Origin: Ceratopteris richardii
Taxonomy: Eukaryota > Streptophyta > Polypodiopsida > Polypodiales > Pteridaceae
DNA: 64,000 bases
Reading direction: 5' to 3'
Assembly: GCA_020310875.1 (NCBI GenBank)
Contig: CM035407.1
Coordinates: 221,300,496 to 221,364,495, forward strand
Of this stretch, positions 50,175 through 60,500 are shown piece by piece. Below the pieces are notes generated by a model. It saw nothing but the letters and a program-made list of their open reading frames with translations, was not told the DNA's origin and made no database searches. The translations under genes and the position numbers were made by a program. Each line of letters starts with the position of its first letter. Position 1 is the stretch's first letter.

Positions 50175-50877
50175 TGTAGCTCAGTGATGAGTAGCACCTC
50201 CTTTAATGTCAATCCGGAAAGACAAGAGGATGGTATGAAGACCTCGAGCAAGTGAAGGCACAAGTGCGTGAGAGAGAAGCACACAAACATGCACACACAT
50301 ACACACACACGCACACACACGGCAAGACAAAGAGTGAGAAGCAATGGAGTTCTTAGATTACTTCCAAAATGCTCATACAAGTTCAATTCAATTACAAGCT
50401 AACCCCAAAAATGAGCTCTCTAGCTCTATTTATAGTTTTTGACTAGGTTTTGACCGTGTCCAGACCTAGTGTCCGGCCTAGTTAAAAATTAGGTTCTCTA
50501 CCCTATTTGGAGGTTCAAATGAAGTCTAAAAAATGTGAAAACTGACAGGTAGATACTTCTAAAGCTCCTCAAGCTCAAGGACTCCTTGGCTTGCACAAAA
50601 TGGAGCTACAAAAATAAGAAATGGTATTTACAATGATTGTTAGTGATGAAAATCACTATTTTTGTAGGGATTCTACTATCATTTTGACATACATTTCCTG
50701 GAGCTCCCTACTTGCTCCTTCTCCTTGCGTGTCCACCTCTTTGATATGCGTTAGTGTCCTGAAAAAATATTGGCCTACTTGCCAGATCGTCGTTGACTGC
50801 TATGTCTGCTTGTGCTTTCTCTTCTATCTGACTCCCTTCGTAAGCTTCCTTGCCTTGTGAGTCCTTCAGTTCCAACA
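50175..50877 (-). repeat. Gypsy-3 5' LTR (703 bp)
   Basis: Begins TGTAGCTC and ends GTTCCAACA. Clearly homologous to the Gypsy-1 LTR for its first ~480 bases and more divergent after that, with extra sequence. Confidence 0.85.
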
Positions 50878-51819
50878 TGCTTCTATAGGATTCATATTTA
50901 ATTTCAATTCTTGATAGTGTAAAAGTCTAACTGCACTAGTGGTTGCACTTGAGTCAATCAAGGCTCTTACAGTCCTTGCACGCTTTCCTTGTCCTACTTC
51001 TAGGGTCACAAAAGGACATTGATCAACTATTCTAGGGGAACTTACACCTGATGCTTGGCATATGGCATGTGATATCTTGCCACATCATGAGTATCTGACC
51101 TTGGTTGATCTCTACCCTGTCTCCTCAATTTCATTCGTCAAATATGTTCTAAGGCTTCTTCTTGTGCATCTTCTCAAACTCGTTTTTCTTCTTCCTTACA
51201 TTTCTTTGTAGTGTTGAGTCGATTTAGCGTTTCCTTGATGAGGAGTTCTTGATATAATTTGACTCTGCATCCACTGATGTAACTAGGTAGGATGTTGCCT
51301 TCTAGAGTGGCTAATTGGACAACTCCACTTGTTGATATTCTATTAATAATCATGGGTCCATAGCCACGCTTCTCCAACTTCCGTGCATGTTGCTTCAATG
51401 TGTACACTAAGACTAAATCTCTTGCTTTCAAGCCCTTATCCCTCACATGTGCATCAAAGTATTCCTTTTGCCTTTTATTGGCTGTGTATATTCATGCAGA
51501 TGTTCTTGATCTCGTTTCACCTAATCGCTCAAGCTCAAAAATTCTAGATGAGAGCTCATGGCCAGTCCATTGATGCTCTTGTCCTATTTATAATGTTGGT
51601 ATTAAGAAATCTAAGGGTAATATTGTATTCTAGCCAAATACCATCTAAAAGGGTGTGGCTTGGAGCACCATTTTGTAGGCAACTCAATAAGCCCAAATAG
51701 CATGGTGTAGCTGTCTGTCCTAATCAAAGTGCTTATTATTCACCAACTTTGTCAATACATTACATAGGATCTTATTCCTGCTCTTAGCTTGTCTGTTAGC
51801 TTGTGGATGATATGGGTGT
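50878..51819 (-). pseudogene. Gypsy-1-type pol remnant (integrase C-terminus and second protease)
   Basis: Directly right of the Gypsy-3 LTR. Minus-strand frames give the second protease (A-T-T-S-A-V-R near 50930) and R-G-Y-G-P-M-I-I-N-R-I-S-T-S near 51320-51360. Upstream integrase pieces reach H-P-Q-A-N near 51800. Many stops. A separate copy from Gypsy-3, which has its own remnant of this region. Gypsy-3 may have inserted beside or into it. Confidence 0.78.
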
Positions 51820-52261
51820 GTAAGGAGAGACAAGAGAATCAAGCAAAAGGAAAAGAAGAAGAAAAACAAAAAGAAAGATTGTTCAATAAAAAGCACCACC
51901 CTCTGCCCAAAGCCACGTAGGGGCACGCATCAGGCTGCAACACCAAAGGGGCAGGTCCCGTAGAGTGGAAATAAAGAATCACAACCAAGACCTTTCAAGG
52001 GGAGGTTGTATACCACTTCCTCACCCACTAAGTGCATGTGGTGGAAAGAAATAAACAAGCTAAAGAAAAGCACTAGGTCCCGAGTTATGGTGAGTCACTT
52101 AAAGAAGTAATACATTGCATCTGAGCCTTTGAGGCCTCGACAGGAGCATGAAATGGTCAACCATAAAGATGCTATCAACATAGACAGACCTAGTGCAACA
52201 TCAAGGCCTAAGCCAAGGAGCAAAGCCTATCAAGGAACGACAGATACAAAGAGGGGGAGAG
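51820..52261 (+). pseudogene. Gypsy-2-family 3' region, plus strand
   Basis: The stretch CACCACCCTCTGCCCAAAGC near 51891 is the reverse complement of the Gypsy-2 region near 26930, and the lysine-rich coding text before it resembles the ORF3 basic tail. A degenerate PPT-hairpin (CTATCAAGGAACGACAG near 52228) and PPT AAAGAGGGGGAGAG (52248-52261) close the segment. No intact frame. Confidence 0.7.
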
Positions 52262-53150
52262 TGTTGTAGAATAAAGAAGCACAGGAAAAAGCGCCCCAAA
52301 AATTTTCAAATTATGAGCTCCAATTTTCTTCTTCAAATTCCTATGAAAACCTCAAAAAGTCATGTAAATGCACTAGAGTATTCCTCTAGATGCATCAATC
52401 CCAAACATTGTATCATAATCCTTGTAAAAGAGTAGGAATTTAGGGTTTCTATAAAAAAGTGCCGGTCTCTTGTGTGAAAAGATCATTTTTAGGTCTCATG
52501 TATATAAGTCATTTGCGGACACTTTGTAAAGACTTTTTTCCATTGTGAGTAGGGGAGAGTGCTAATATTTGAATTTGCTTCTTCTTCCTCTTGTATCTCC
52601 ATGCTTGTGAGCTTGCATGTGTGCTTGCGGCTTGGAATGAGTGCGTGGAAGTGTTGTCCATCTAACTCATTGCTTTTTTGAAGTGTGTAATGTGTAAGTG
52701 AAGTGTGAGGAGGTGTGTGGTGAGACTACGTGAGTTGCATAGCTCTATTTTTTGCCCATATCTTGAAGTAGGTTTGTCAAAATCAGACAAGACTAGACCA
52801 TTGGATGTGTCTCATTGAGAGCTTCAAAAGGAACCCGTTATTGACCATATTCTGAGTTCGGAGCTGAGAGAAAAGTCCGTTTTTGTTCTTACTGTTGTTT
52901 CATGTATCACGACACCATTTCCACATGTGTGAGCGATGAATGTGAGAGATGATACGCATTTGCATGCCATGATATCTATCTCACTTCATTGACCATTGTG
53001 TAAGTTCAAGTCTTCATACACTTGGTTAGGTTCAAGATACTTCTCAGATTGATAATTTAAATGTGTGATCCCCACTATATGCACTTGTTGGTGATAGAGG
53101 AATAGTCTCTTTTGTCACAAGTCCCTAAGTTATTGCCGAGGAAGTGTGAG
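52262..53150 (+). repeat. Gypsy-2-family 3' LTR, plus strand
   Basis: Starts TGTTGTAGAATAAAG right after the PPT and matches the reverse complement of the Gypsy-2 LTR (for example the ACTAGAGNAGTCCTCTAG-like region near 52368-52392 and AAGTGCCGGTCTCTTGTGTG near 52457). It ends near 53146-53150. The exact end is uncertain. Confidence 0.75.
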
Positions 53151-54132
53151 TCCAACCAAGGTTTTAGCATGATGGTAAGAGCTCTTAGGAGAATATATGA
53201 GTTGTGAAGAGTTGAATACTATGCTTTGTAAGTCAATTCATTTTGCACTTATTACTTTGCACTTGGAAAGTGTGTGTAGTAAGTTGGTAGACTTAGGGAA
53301 GTGAGTGAGATGAGTAGAGAGTGTTAGAAGAAGCATTTTGTTGAAGGAAAATTATTTGTAAAATATCAAAAATTTGTAGAAATATTTATGCAAATGATGT
53401 AAAAACTGAGGAAGAGTCTTCCTCATGTAAAATAGGATCATATGTATTTTTTCTAGAATTTTTGGAAGCTCTTTGATAGCATATTTTTAGATTAGAAGGG
53501 AAAAGGACCAAAATTCAAGTATGAAAGGGGACACTTGAAAATGTATAAAAGATAATTTCCTCTATTTTGAGAGGGTGGGTTGTATTATTTTTGCTATCCA
53601 AGTAACGTGAAGAGCTCTCCTGCAGAAAAATGTGTTTCTGCTTTTCATGTTCATTCTTTTGATTTGTTGAGTCTATTCTTTGTGTGATCCATGGAATTTG
53701 TAAGCTTCAGTTGTGTACTTTTGAGTAATATGTATGAAGAGAGGTGATTCTCAGTGTATTGAGTAAAAAAGTGCAGAAGAACAAAGCTGTAAATGGAAAT
53801 TCTCAATTTTCACAGAATCGTGATTGTCTCATCTGTGTGATACAAGTACTGTTTTTGAAATTTAACTTCATAATTGTATTCTACTGTGGAAATGGCACAC
53901 TTTAGGCACAAAGATCATTGAAATGCTGTTGTATAATTCAAGATAATCAAAACCCTAGATATTTCTCTCCTTCTTCATAAATTCTCAGAAAAATAGTCAT
54001 CTTAACCCTTATTCTTGGATTCCATTAACTAGAAGGGTTGTGGTCTTTGCATACTTCCCGGATTGACAATTTAAAGATGTGTAGTTGATCCTTTATGCTA
54101 TAATGATTGGAGAGGACAACTCCAAAGGGTAA
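53151..54132 (+). other. Unassigned AT-rich DNA, possibly an LTR
   Basis: No gene. It ends in AACAACAAACA followed by T6 and a tRNA-Asp-type primer site, as an LTR would. Neither a partner copy nor a clear TG start was found. Confidence 0.4.
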
Positions 54133-54138
54133 CAACAA

Positions 54139-54158
54139 ACATTTTTTGGTGTCGTTGC
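54139..54158 (+). other. Primer-binding-site-like sequence (tRNA-Asp), plus strand
   Basis: TGGTGTCGTTGCCAGGGAAC resembles the reverse complement of the tRNA-Asp 3' end with several changes. It is preceded by AGGGTAACAACAAACATTTT, which recurs before the tRNA-like sequence 122 bases on. Confidence 0.55.
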
Positions 54159-54263
54159 CAGGGAACAAAGCAAAAGCTTCATTGAAGTTTTGAACCTTGC
54201 TGGATCTTCCATTGTTGATGGTATTTGAACACATTGAAAAGGGTAACAACAAACATTTTTCGA

Positions 54264-54329
54264 CACCGTTGCCGGGGATCAAACCCGGGTCTCTCGCGTG
54301 ACAGGCCGGGATACTCACCACTATACTAC
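54264..54329 (-). pseudogene. tRNA-Asp(GTC)-like sequence, nearly full length
   Basis: The reverse complement reads as tRNA-Asp from the D-arm (TAGTATAGTGGTGAG) through anticodon loop CTGTCAC (GTC) and T-arm (GGGTTTGATCC) to the acceptor 3' strand, with about six differences in 66 bases compared with the tRNA as I know it. The 5' acceptor strand is unrelated, and the anticodon stem no longer pairs fully, so it should not be a working gene. Its 3' end sits where a primer site would, next to the repeated AACAACAAACATTTTT, which suggests copying of a whole tRNA primer. Confidence 0.65.
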
Positions 54330-55640
54330 TCTATAATCAAGAAAGAAAAAATGAAAAGGTAGGTTTCTTTGCTTGACTTATGGGAAAATAAAGCATGAGT
54401 TAACCTTTTGGGATAAAGAAGTTGTGAAATTCTTGCAAATTGATAGTTGCTCATACCTTTTAGGAGTAAAGTGCAGGTGTGTGGAAAAAATTCAATCAAG
54501 ATTGTTAAAGGGAAGGTAAAATGTGACTCTCTTGGCATAGGTAGAGTGCTTTTTGACTAAGTACCAAGCAAATTTGTTAATCTTGGAAAAGATGGCATGA
54601 TTGCAATGAGGAAAGTCAAGTAAGTAGCTATGTGCAAATTGATAGATCCATAGTTTATCCAAGGTAAAATAATAATCTTGAGAAAAGATTTATTTGCCTC
54701 TTGAAAAAAAAGGTGTTTGAGTTTTTCTTTGCATGAATTGATACTTGTACTTCTTAAGCACATGTTTTCTTGAAAAGCTCTACTTCCAAACTGATTAGAT
54801 TGCAAGCATAAAAGAGTATAACCAATCATGAAACAAAAGATCAATGGATCTTGAAACAAGAAAACCCTAAGTGAAGTGTTTACCTTGATTTAGGGTTCAA
54901 AATACTAAAAAAATTCATAAAATTCTTTAAAAATTCAAACAAATTTCTTTTTTCTTAGAAAGTTGGACAGGAGGATTGTTGTGGGAAGTGTAAGGGGAAA
55001 AGTGAAAAAAAAAATCTGGAAATTGAAACAAAATAAAAAATGTCTAGAGTAGAAGTTGCTGTTTAAATTTTTCAAAAATCTCTTTGAATGATTTTGGTGG
55101 TGTATAATTGCAGGTGACAAGTGATCTGGAGTTGGTGAAGAACATTGGAGAAGACCAGGTGGAAAGAAAAGTTAAAAAGTGCAAAAGCAGGAAGTTCAGA
55201 GAAAAACACGGGATAAGATTTGTGAATTAAAACCACAAAATTGCTAAGGGACAAGAATCATATAGTGAGAATTAAGAATTTTGTGAAAATCACTCACAAT
55301 CGCAATTGTCTGAACTATAAAAGCTTGAAACCTCAGAAAATTATTCATTTGAGTGAGGGAGTGAATGCAGAGAGCATTGACAGAAGCGCAACTTCCAGCA
55401 AACATAAAGTTCTTGAATAGTGGTGGATCAGGCTACAAGGTAATCTTCTTAACATAAAGATTTTACATATTTTCAAGTTAGAAGTACTAGAAAAAACTCA
55501 AAAATGCATAAAAAAATGGAAAACACAGAATCACAACTTTTTGTTTTTTGAATTTTTTGATAGAAAACATCATTTTTTTGTCAAAATTTCTTTATTGCAT
55601 GTCATTATTTTGCTAAGCTGCTTCCATTAGAGTAAGAAGA
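54330..55640. other. Non-coding AT-rich stretch
   Basis: No supported gene. A few minus-strand frames of 60-100 codons are low-complexity and unconvincing. It may be the leader of the element whose primer site lies at 54139 or 54261. Confidence 0.4.
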
Positions 55641-55679
55641 AATAAAAAAATCTAAAACCAAAAAATTTACAAAAAAAAT

Positions 55680-55955
55680 TGGACAGAATCGCAATTCTGT
55701 AATCAAACGCAAAATCGCGATTATGTAATTAAACTCAAAATCGCAATTCCCCGAATACGATTTCCATAAGAAAATCGTGATTTTAACGATTGTGAGCAAT
55801 CACAATTGTTTGGGATCAGGATCGTGAAAATCACGATTCCCTTCATAGGATCGTGAAAATCATGATTCCCTTCACAGGATCGTGAGAATCACGATTCCCT
55901 TCACAGGATCGTGAGAAACACGATTCTATTCACAGAATCGTGGTAGACACGATTC
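55680..55955. repeat. Tandem inverted repeats of AATCGTGATT/AATCGCGATT type
   Basis: Starts with AAATCGCGATTATG-like words (55690-55720). From about 55826 follow units such as GGATCGTGAAAATCACGATT and CCCTTCACA, repeated about five times. Each unit is a self-complementary ATCGTGA...TCACGAT pair. Confidence 0.85.
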
Positions 55956-55975
55956 TATTATGTTGAGCCCATAAA

Positions 55976-56105
55976 AGTCATGTTGGTCAAAGTCAACTGT
56001 AGTCAAAGTCAACTGGTCAAAATCAACTACAGTCAAAGTCAACTGGTCAAAATCAACTGGTCAAAGTCAACAAGGTCAAGGTCAAAGTCAACATGTGCAA
56101 AGTCA
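55976..56105. repeat. Tandem repeat of GTCAAAGTCAACTG
   Basis: About ten variants of a 12-14 base unit (GTCAAAGTCAACTG, GTCAAAATCAACT, GTCAAGGTCAAAGTCAAC). Confidence 0.9.
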
Positions 56106-56394
56106 AAGTGTGTAAGTGCAGGTGTCAAAGTGCACAGGTAGTGCACAATGAATTGTCCACAAAGGGTAAATTGGAGAAAATGGGTTGCAGGTTGCAGAGG
56201 TATTTTCTCTAATTTCCCTAAGGTTCAAAGTGTGTTTTAAAGTGTTTTGGAAGGTTCAGGTGAACCCTCCCTTATGTGCAAAAGTGAAGACTTAAAAGGA
56301 AATGTGAAGGTATGTGAAGCAGCAGCGTACGCACAGGTGAAAGTATGGCCTCCCCCATTAAAATTTTTGGTTTTAGACTAAGTCACTACAGGAC

Positions 56395-56399
56395 AAAAC
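56395..56399. repeat. Target-site duplication of Copia-3 (left, AAAAC)
   Basis: Repeated exactly at 62836-62840. Confidence 0.95.
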
Positions 56400-57477
56400 T
56401 GTGAAGAGAGATGGTGGATGCAATCCAAAGATGAGTAGGTGTCGCTACAACCAGCTTCACACCAGCCAACTGAGACTTTAGAGTTGATTAGTAAACCCTT
56501 TGAGCTTCCTAAATCCACCAAAATATCAGCCAAGTACTTTGGAACATGTATCCCAAAAGTTTAAGTCAAGACAGGCTAGTTGCGAAATGACTAGCTCCCA
56601 AAACTTGCTATTTTTGGACATACACCTGCTGGAAAAAATGAACAGTGCTCTCAACCTGGAAGGAATTAGAAAAATTACTTTTGGGCATAGCAAATAGACT
56701 TAGCAAGCTTCCTATTCCAAGTTAAAACACTTCAAATGATGGACTGAGCACTGAGAACAAGTTTCATCAAGTTCTGGAACATTCCCACAATTCTCGGGGC
56801 TCTGCAGAGATAGACCAGTAAGCAGTAAAATGCAGATATCTCCAAAAGTATAAATCCAATGACCTTGAAAATTTATAGGTAGAAACTAGATAGTGAGAGC
56901 TATCCAACGCACTTTAAAACACTGAAAAATGTTCAGTAAAACTCGAGATATGACCTTCTGAAGTTACTGCTCTGAGTGAGTATAGCAGAGAACAAAACAG
57001 AGAGGTAGATGATAATAAATGTATAGATTCACATATGATTACAACCACATTGGCAATGAATCTTTGCACAATGGGAGTAGAATGATAGAGCTATGGAGTA
57101 AGCTCTTCAATCTCTACAAAATGACATGAAGTGGTCACGTACAAGGCTTGCTAATCGCCTCTTCCTTCTTGCTCCTTTTATAGCTATTCTTGGAGGGAGT
57201 TTTGAATTCGAATTCGAATGGCTCCACCTAAAAGTGATCCCCAAAGTTAGGAGAGATTCCCTCAGCTCAAAAATTAGTGATTTTGGTAGTTGGAGCCACG
57301 AATTTGCTTTTACATCATGGATGAGGTAAGCCATCCTTTTACTTTTTTCTTTTTCCATTTACAAGAGATAAAATGTACTCTTTTACAAGAGGTGTTCACA
57401 TGACTACTCATGTGACTTACAAATGAGGATAATATCAAGCATATCAAGCATGTAGGCTTGGGCAAAATGCACCAACA
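56400..57477 (-). repeat. Copia-3 3' LTR (1078 bp)
   Basis: TGTGAAGAG...CACCAACA. Element-strand TATAAAAG at 57175-57182. It contains the palindromic run GAATTCGAATTC near 57204. Confidence 0.96.
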
Positions 57478-57492
57478 GCTCCCCCTCAAGCC
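57478..57492 (-). other. Copia-3 polypurine tract
   Basis: GCTCCCCCTCAAGCC on the plus strand, abutting the 3' LTR. Identical to that of Copia-1. Confidence 0.88.
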
Positions 57493-57519
57493 TAACATGC
57501 TTGGCCTCCAAATAAGTCT

Positions 57520-60500
57520 TCAATTGTCCTTGATTTCCTGCAAACCAATCATCAACTTGAATCTACTTAATTTCGTACCATCAAGAGCTTTCGTCAACAT
57601 GTCTGCACATTGCATATCTGTAGAGACGTAGGATAGTTGAATATCCTTGCTCATTAGCTTCTCCCTTACATAATGGTAGTGGACTTCAATATGCTTGGTT
57701 CTAGCATGGTATACCGGATTAGCTGCTAGATGTAGTGAGCTTGTGTTGTCACCAAAAATGTGAGGTGTTGAAGAATGAAGTCCAAGATCTGTGTACAAAG
57801 ATTTTAACCACATGATTTCTTGAGTTGCATTAGCCAAACCTCTATATTCAGCTTCAGTAGAAGATAATGCCACGGTTGGTTGCTTCTTCGATGACCAAGA
57901 AATGATTTTTGAACCTGCAAATGATATATACCCTGATGTGCTTCTTCTATCATCTTTAGATCCGGCCCAATCTGCATCTGAGTAGACCTTTAGCTCAATA
58001 TCTGAAGTATATGAATAGAACAAACCTTCATTCATGGTCCCCTTTAGGTACTTGAGGACTCGCTTGGCCGCTTCCATATGTGGTCTTCTCGGCTTATGCA
58101 TAAACTGACTCAATATGCTAACACTATAGCATATATCCACCCTTGTGAGTGTTGCATAGTTCAAACTTCCAACCAAGCTTTGATAGCTTGTGATGTCTTC
58201 AATTGGCTCTCCTTCATAAGCACTAAGCTTATGATTTTGCTCCATAGGTGTACCTGCACACTTTGTATTTTCCATCTTGAACTTGACGAGCATGTCATGG
58301 ACATACTTCCTTTGTGTGATGTATATACCTGAATCTGTGTAGATCAACTCCAATCCAAGAAAATAAGTGAGTGGTCCGAGGTCACTTATTTTGAACTCCT
58401 CCTTCATTTGACTCTTTACCTGTTTGATTCCTTCAAGATCATTGCCTGTGATAATAATATCATCAACATACACACATAAATAGATCACTTCAGATCCATT
58501 CCTCTTTATGAACAAAGAGGTATCCGCCTTGCTAGCTTTGAATCCTTGGTCCTGCAAATAAGTAACCAATCTGAAATTCCAAGCTCTTGGAGCTTGCTTC
58601 AATCCATACAAAGCTTTCTTTAGTTTGCATACATAGTTAGGATGATGTGCATCCTCATATCCAGGAGGTTGTGCCATATACACTTCCTCAGAAATCCATC
58701 CATTCAAGAAAGCATTCTTTACATCAAGTTGATAAAGATTCCAATTTCTAGATGCAGCAAGACTAATGAGAACCCTAATTGTAGGCATTTTTGCAACAGG
58801 AGAGAAAGTCTCCTCATAATCAATACCATGGGTTTGAGCAAACCCTTTAGCAACTAACCTTGCTTTGTGTCTATTTATACTTCCATCTGGATTCTTCTTG
58901 ATTTTGTATATCCATCGAGATCCGATTATCTTCATAGATGGCTTGTTAGGTACAAGCTCCCAAGTGTCATTCTCCTTCAAGGCTTCCATTTCTTCATCCA
59001 TTGCATCTCTCCAAGCTTTCTTGCTTTGTGCTTCTTCGAATGTGGTAGGTTCTTCATTGGTTGAATCCTTTGCAATGTAGATTGAGTGCTTGGTGACCAA
59101 AGAAGTATCATAACCAAACCTCTCTGGTTTCTTCTTCTCCCTCGAAGACCTTCTAAGTGGTTGATGTGAGCTCTCGGGTCCATATGTAGCATCCTGCATC
59201 TTTGCTTTACCTTTGTTCTTCCATAGCTTTAGTCTTTCCAAGTCTTCTAGGTCAATCTCCGAATCACTTTCTTCAATCTGCTTTGGCTCCTTTGGTTGAA
59301 GTGATGGAAAATCTTCATCCAAGTCATATGGCAGCTTCACTTTCCTGTCATCATCAAACCATGATTTGTTTTCATCAAAAATTACATCTCTACTCACAGA
59401 AAATCCTTTATTGGTTGGATTGTACAATCTATATCCTTTTTGGTTTTGATCATAACCAATGAATACACACTTCTCTGCCTTGGGATCCAATTTCCCTCTT
59501 ACTTGAGAAGGAATGTGAGCATAGGCTAAGCATCCAAAGATTTTACAATGCTCTAGACTAGGTCTTCTTCCATTCCACACTTCATATGGAGTGGTTCCAT
59601 CTAGTGACTTAGATGGAAGTCTATTTATGAGATATGTGGCTGTCGACACAGCCTCTGCCCATAGGTAGTTCGGCAATCCCTTTTCGTTTAGCATGGACCT
59701 TGCAGCTTCGACGATAGCTCTATTCCTCCTCTCTGCTACACCATTGAGTTCAGGTGTATACCTTGTAGTGACTTCCCTTTTAATGCCTCTTTCATGCAAG
59801 AAGGCATCAAATTCAGAAGAGAAGTATTCTCCTCCACCATCTGATCTGAGTCTTTTCAAAGTCCTACCTGTTTGATTTTCAACAAGAGCAATATACTTCT
59901 TAAAGCAATTAAACACTTCATCCTTGTGCTTCATGAAAAACAGAATGGTCCACCTGCTACAATCATCTATGAAAGACACATAATATCTTGAGCCTGATAT
60001 AGATGGCTCCTTACTTGGACCCCACACATCCGTGTGCACTAGATCCAAAGGATTTTGATACATATATCCTTTCTTATTGAAAGGTTGTCTATGAGCCTTG
60101 CCGAGTTGACAAGCTTCACACTTATAAATCATGTGTTGCCTTGTGATATTAGGCAAACCAAGTACACTTTGGTCCCTGCAAATCTGTTTGAGTGTCCTCT
60201 CACCAATGTGAGCAAGCCTTTTGTGCCATATCTCCAACTCTGTTAGAGTTTGAGATCCATAGCTAAACAAAGCTATGTTCTTTGTATCTTCCACTTCAAA
60301 AGTGAAAAGCCTTCCTGTCTTTTCTCCTTTGGCAATCCTTCGAAAGCCTTGCCTTGGGTCTTCAACATATGCTCCAAATCGATTGAATCTAACCTGCAAT
60401 CCTTTTTCAACAATCTGTCCAACACTTATTAAATTTTTGGTAATTGTAGGGACATACAAGACTTTGCTTAAGAGGTTCATATTCCCATCTGATGTCTTCA

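Larger units (their letters stand above)
37908..50877 (-). mobile_element. Gypsy-3: decayed relative of Gypsy-1, host of Copia-2
   Basis: Order on the minus strand: 5' LTR (50175-50877), tRNA-Asp primer site, leader with palindrome array, gag (48486-47154 and 41990-40088, split by Copia-2), fused gag/integrase remnant, second-protease remnant, PPT, truncated 3' LTR. Protein and LTR similarity to Gypsy-1 is high. RT, RNase H, ORF2 and nearly all of ORF3 are deleted. No target duplication is visible because the left LTR lacks its first ~20 bases. Confidence 0.85.

Noticed and set aside
37908-50877. Target-site duplication for Gypsy-3
   Set aside because: The left LTR lacks its terminal bases and the two flanks (Copia remnant, Gypsy pol remnant) are unrelated, so none can be shown.
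54025-54321. 98-codon minus-strand ORF
   Set aside because: It overlaps the two primer-site-like repeats and the tRNA-like sequence. The translated text is a by-product.
54264-54335. Functional nuclear tRNA-Asp gene
   Set aside because: The 5' acceptor strand does not pair with the 3' strand, the anticodon stem is disrupted, and the 3' end abuts an LTR-type sequence. Best called a tRNA-like relic.
56500-57358. Small ORFs inside the Copia-3 LTRs, duplicated at 61858-62716
   Set aside because: They are repeated only because the LTR is repeated, have no domain, and lie on both strands over the same bases.
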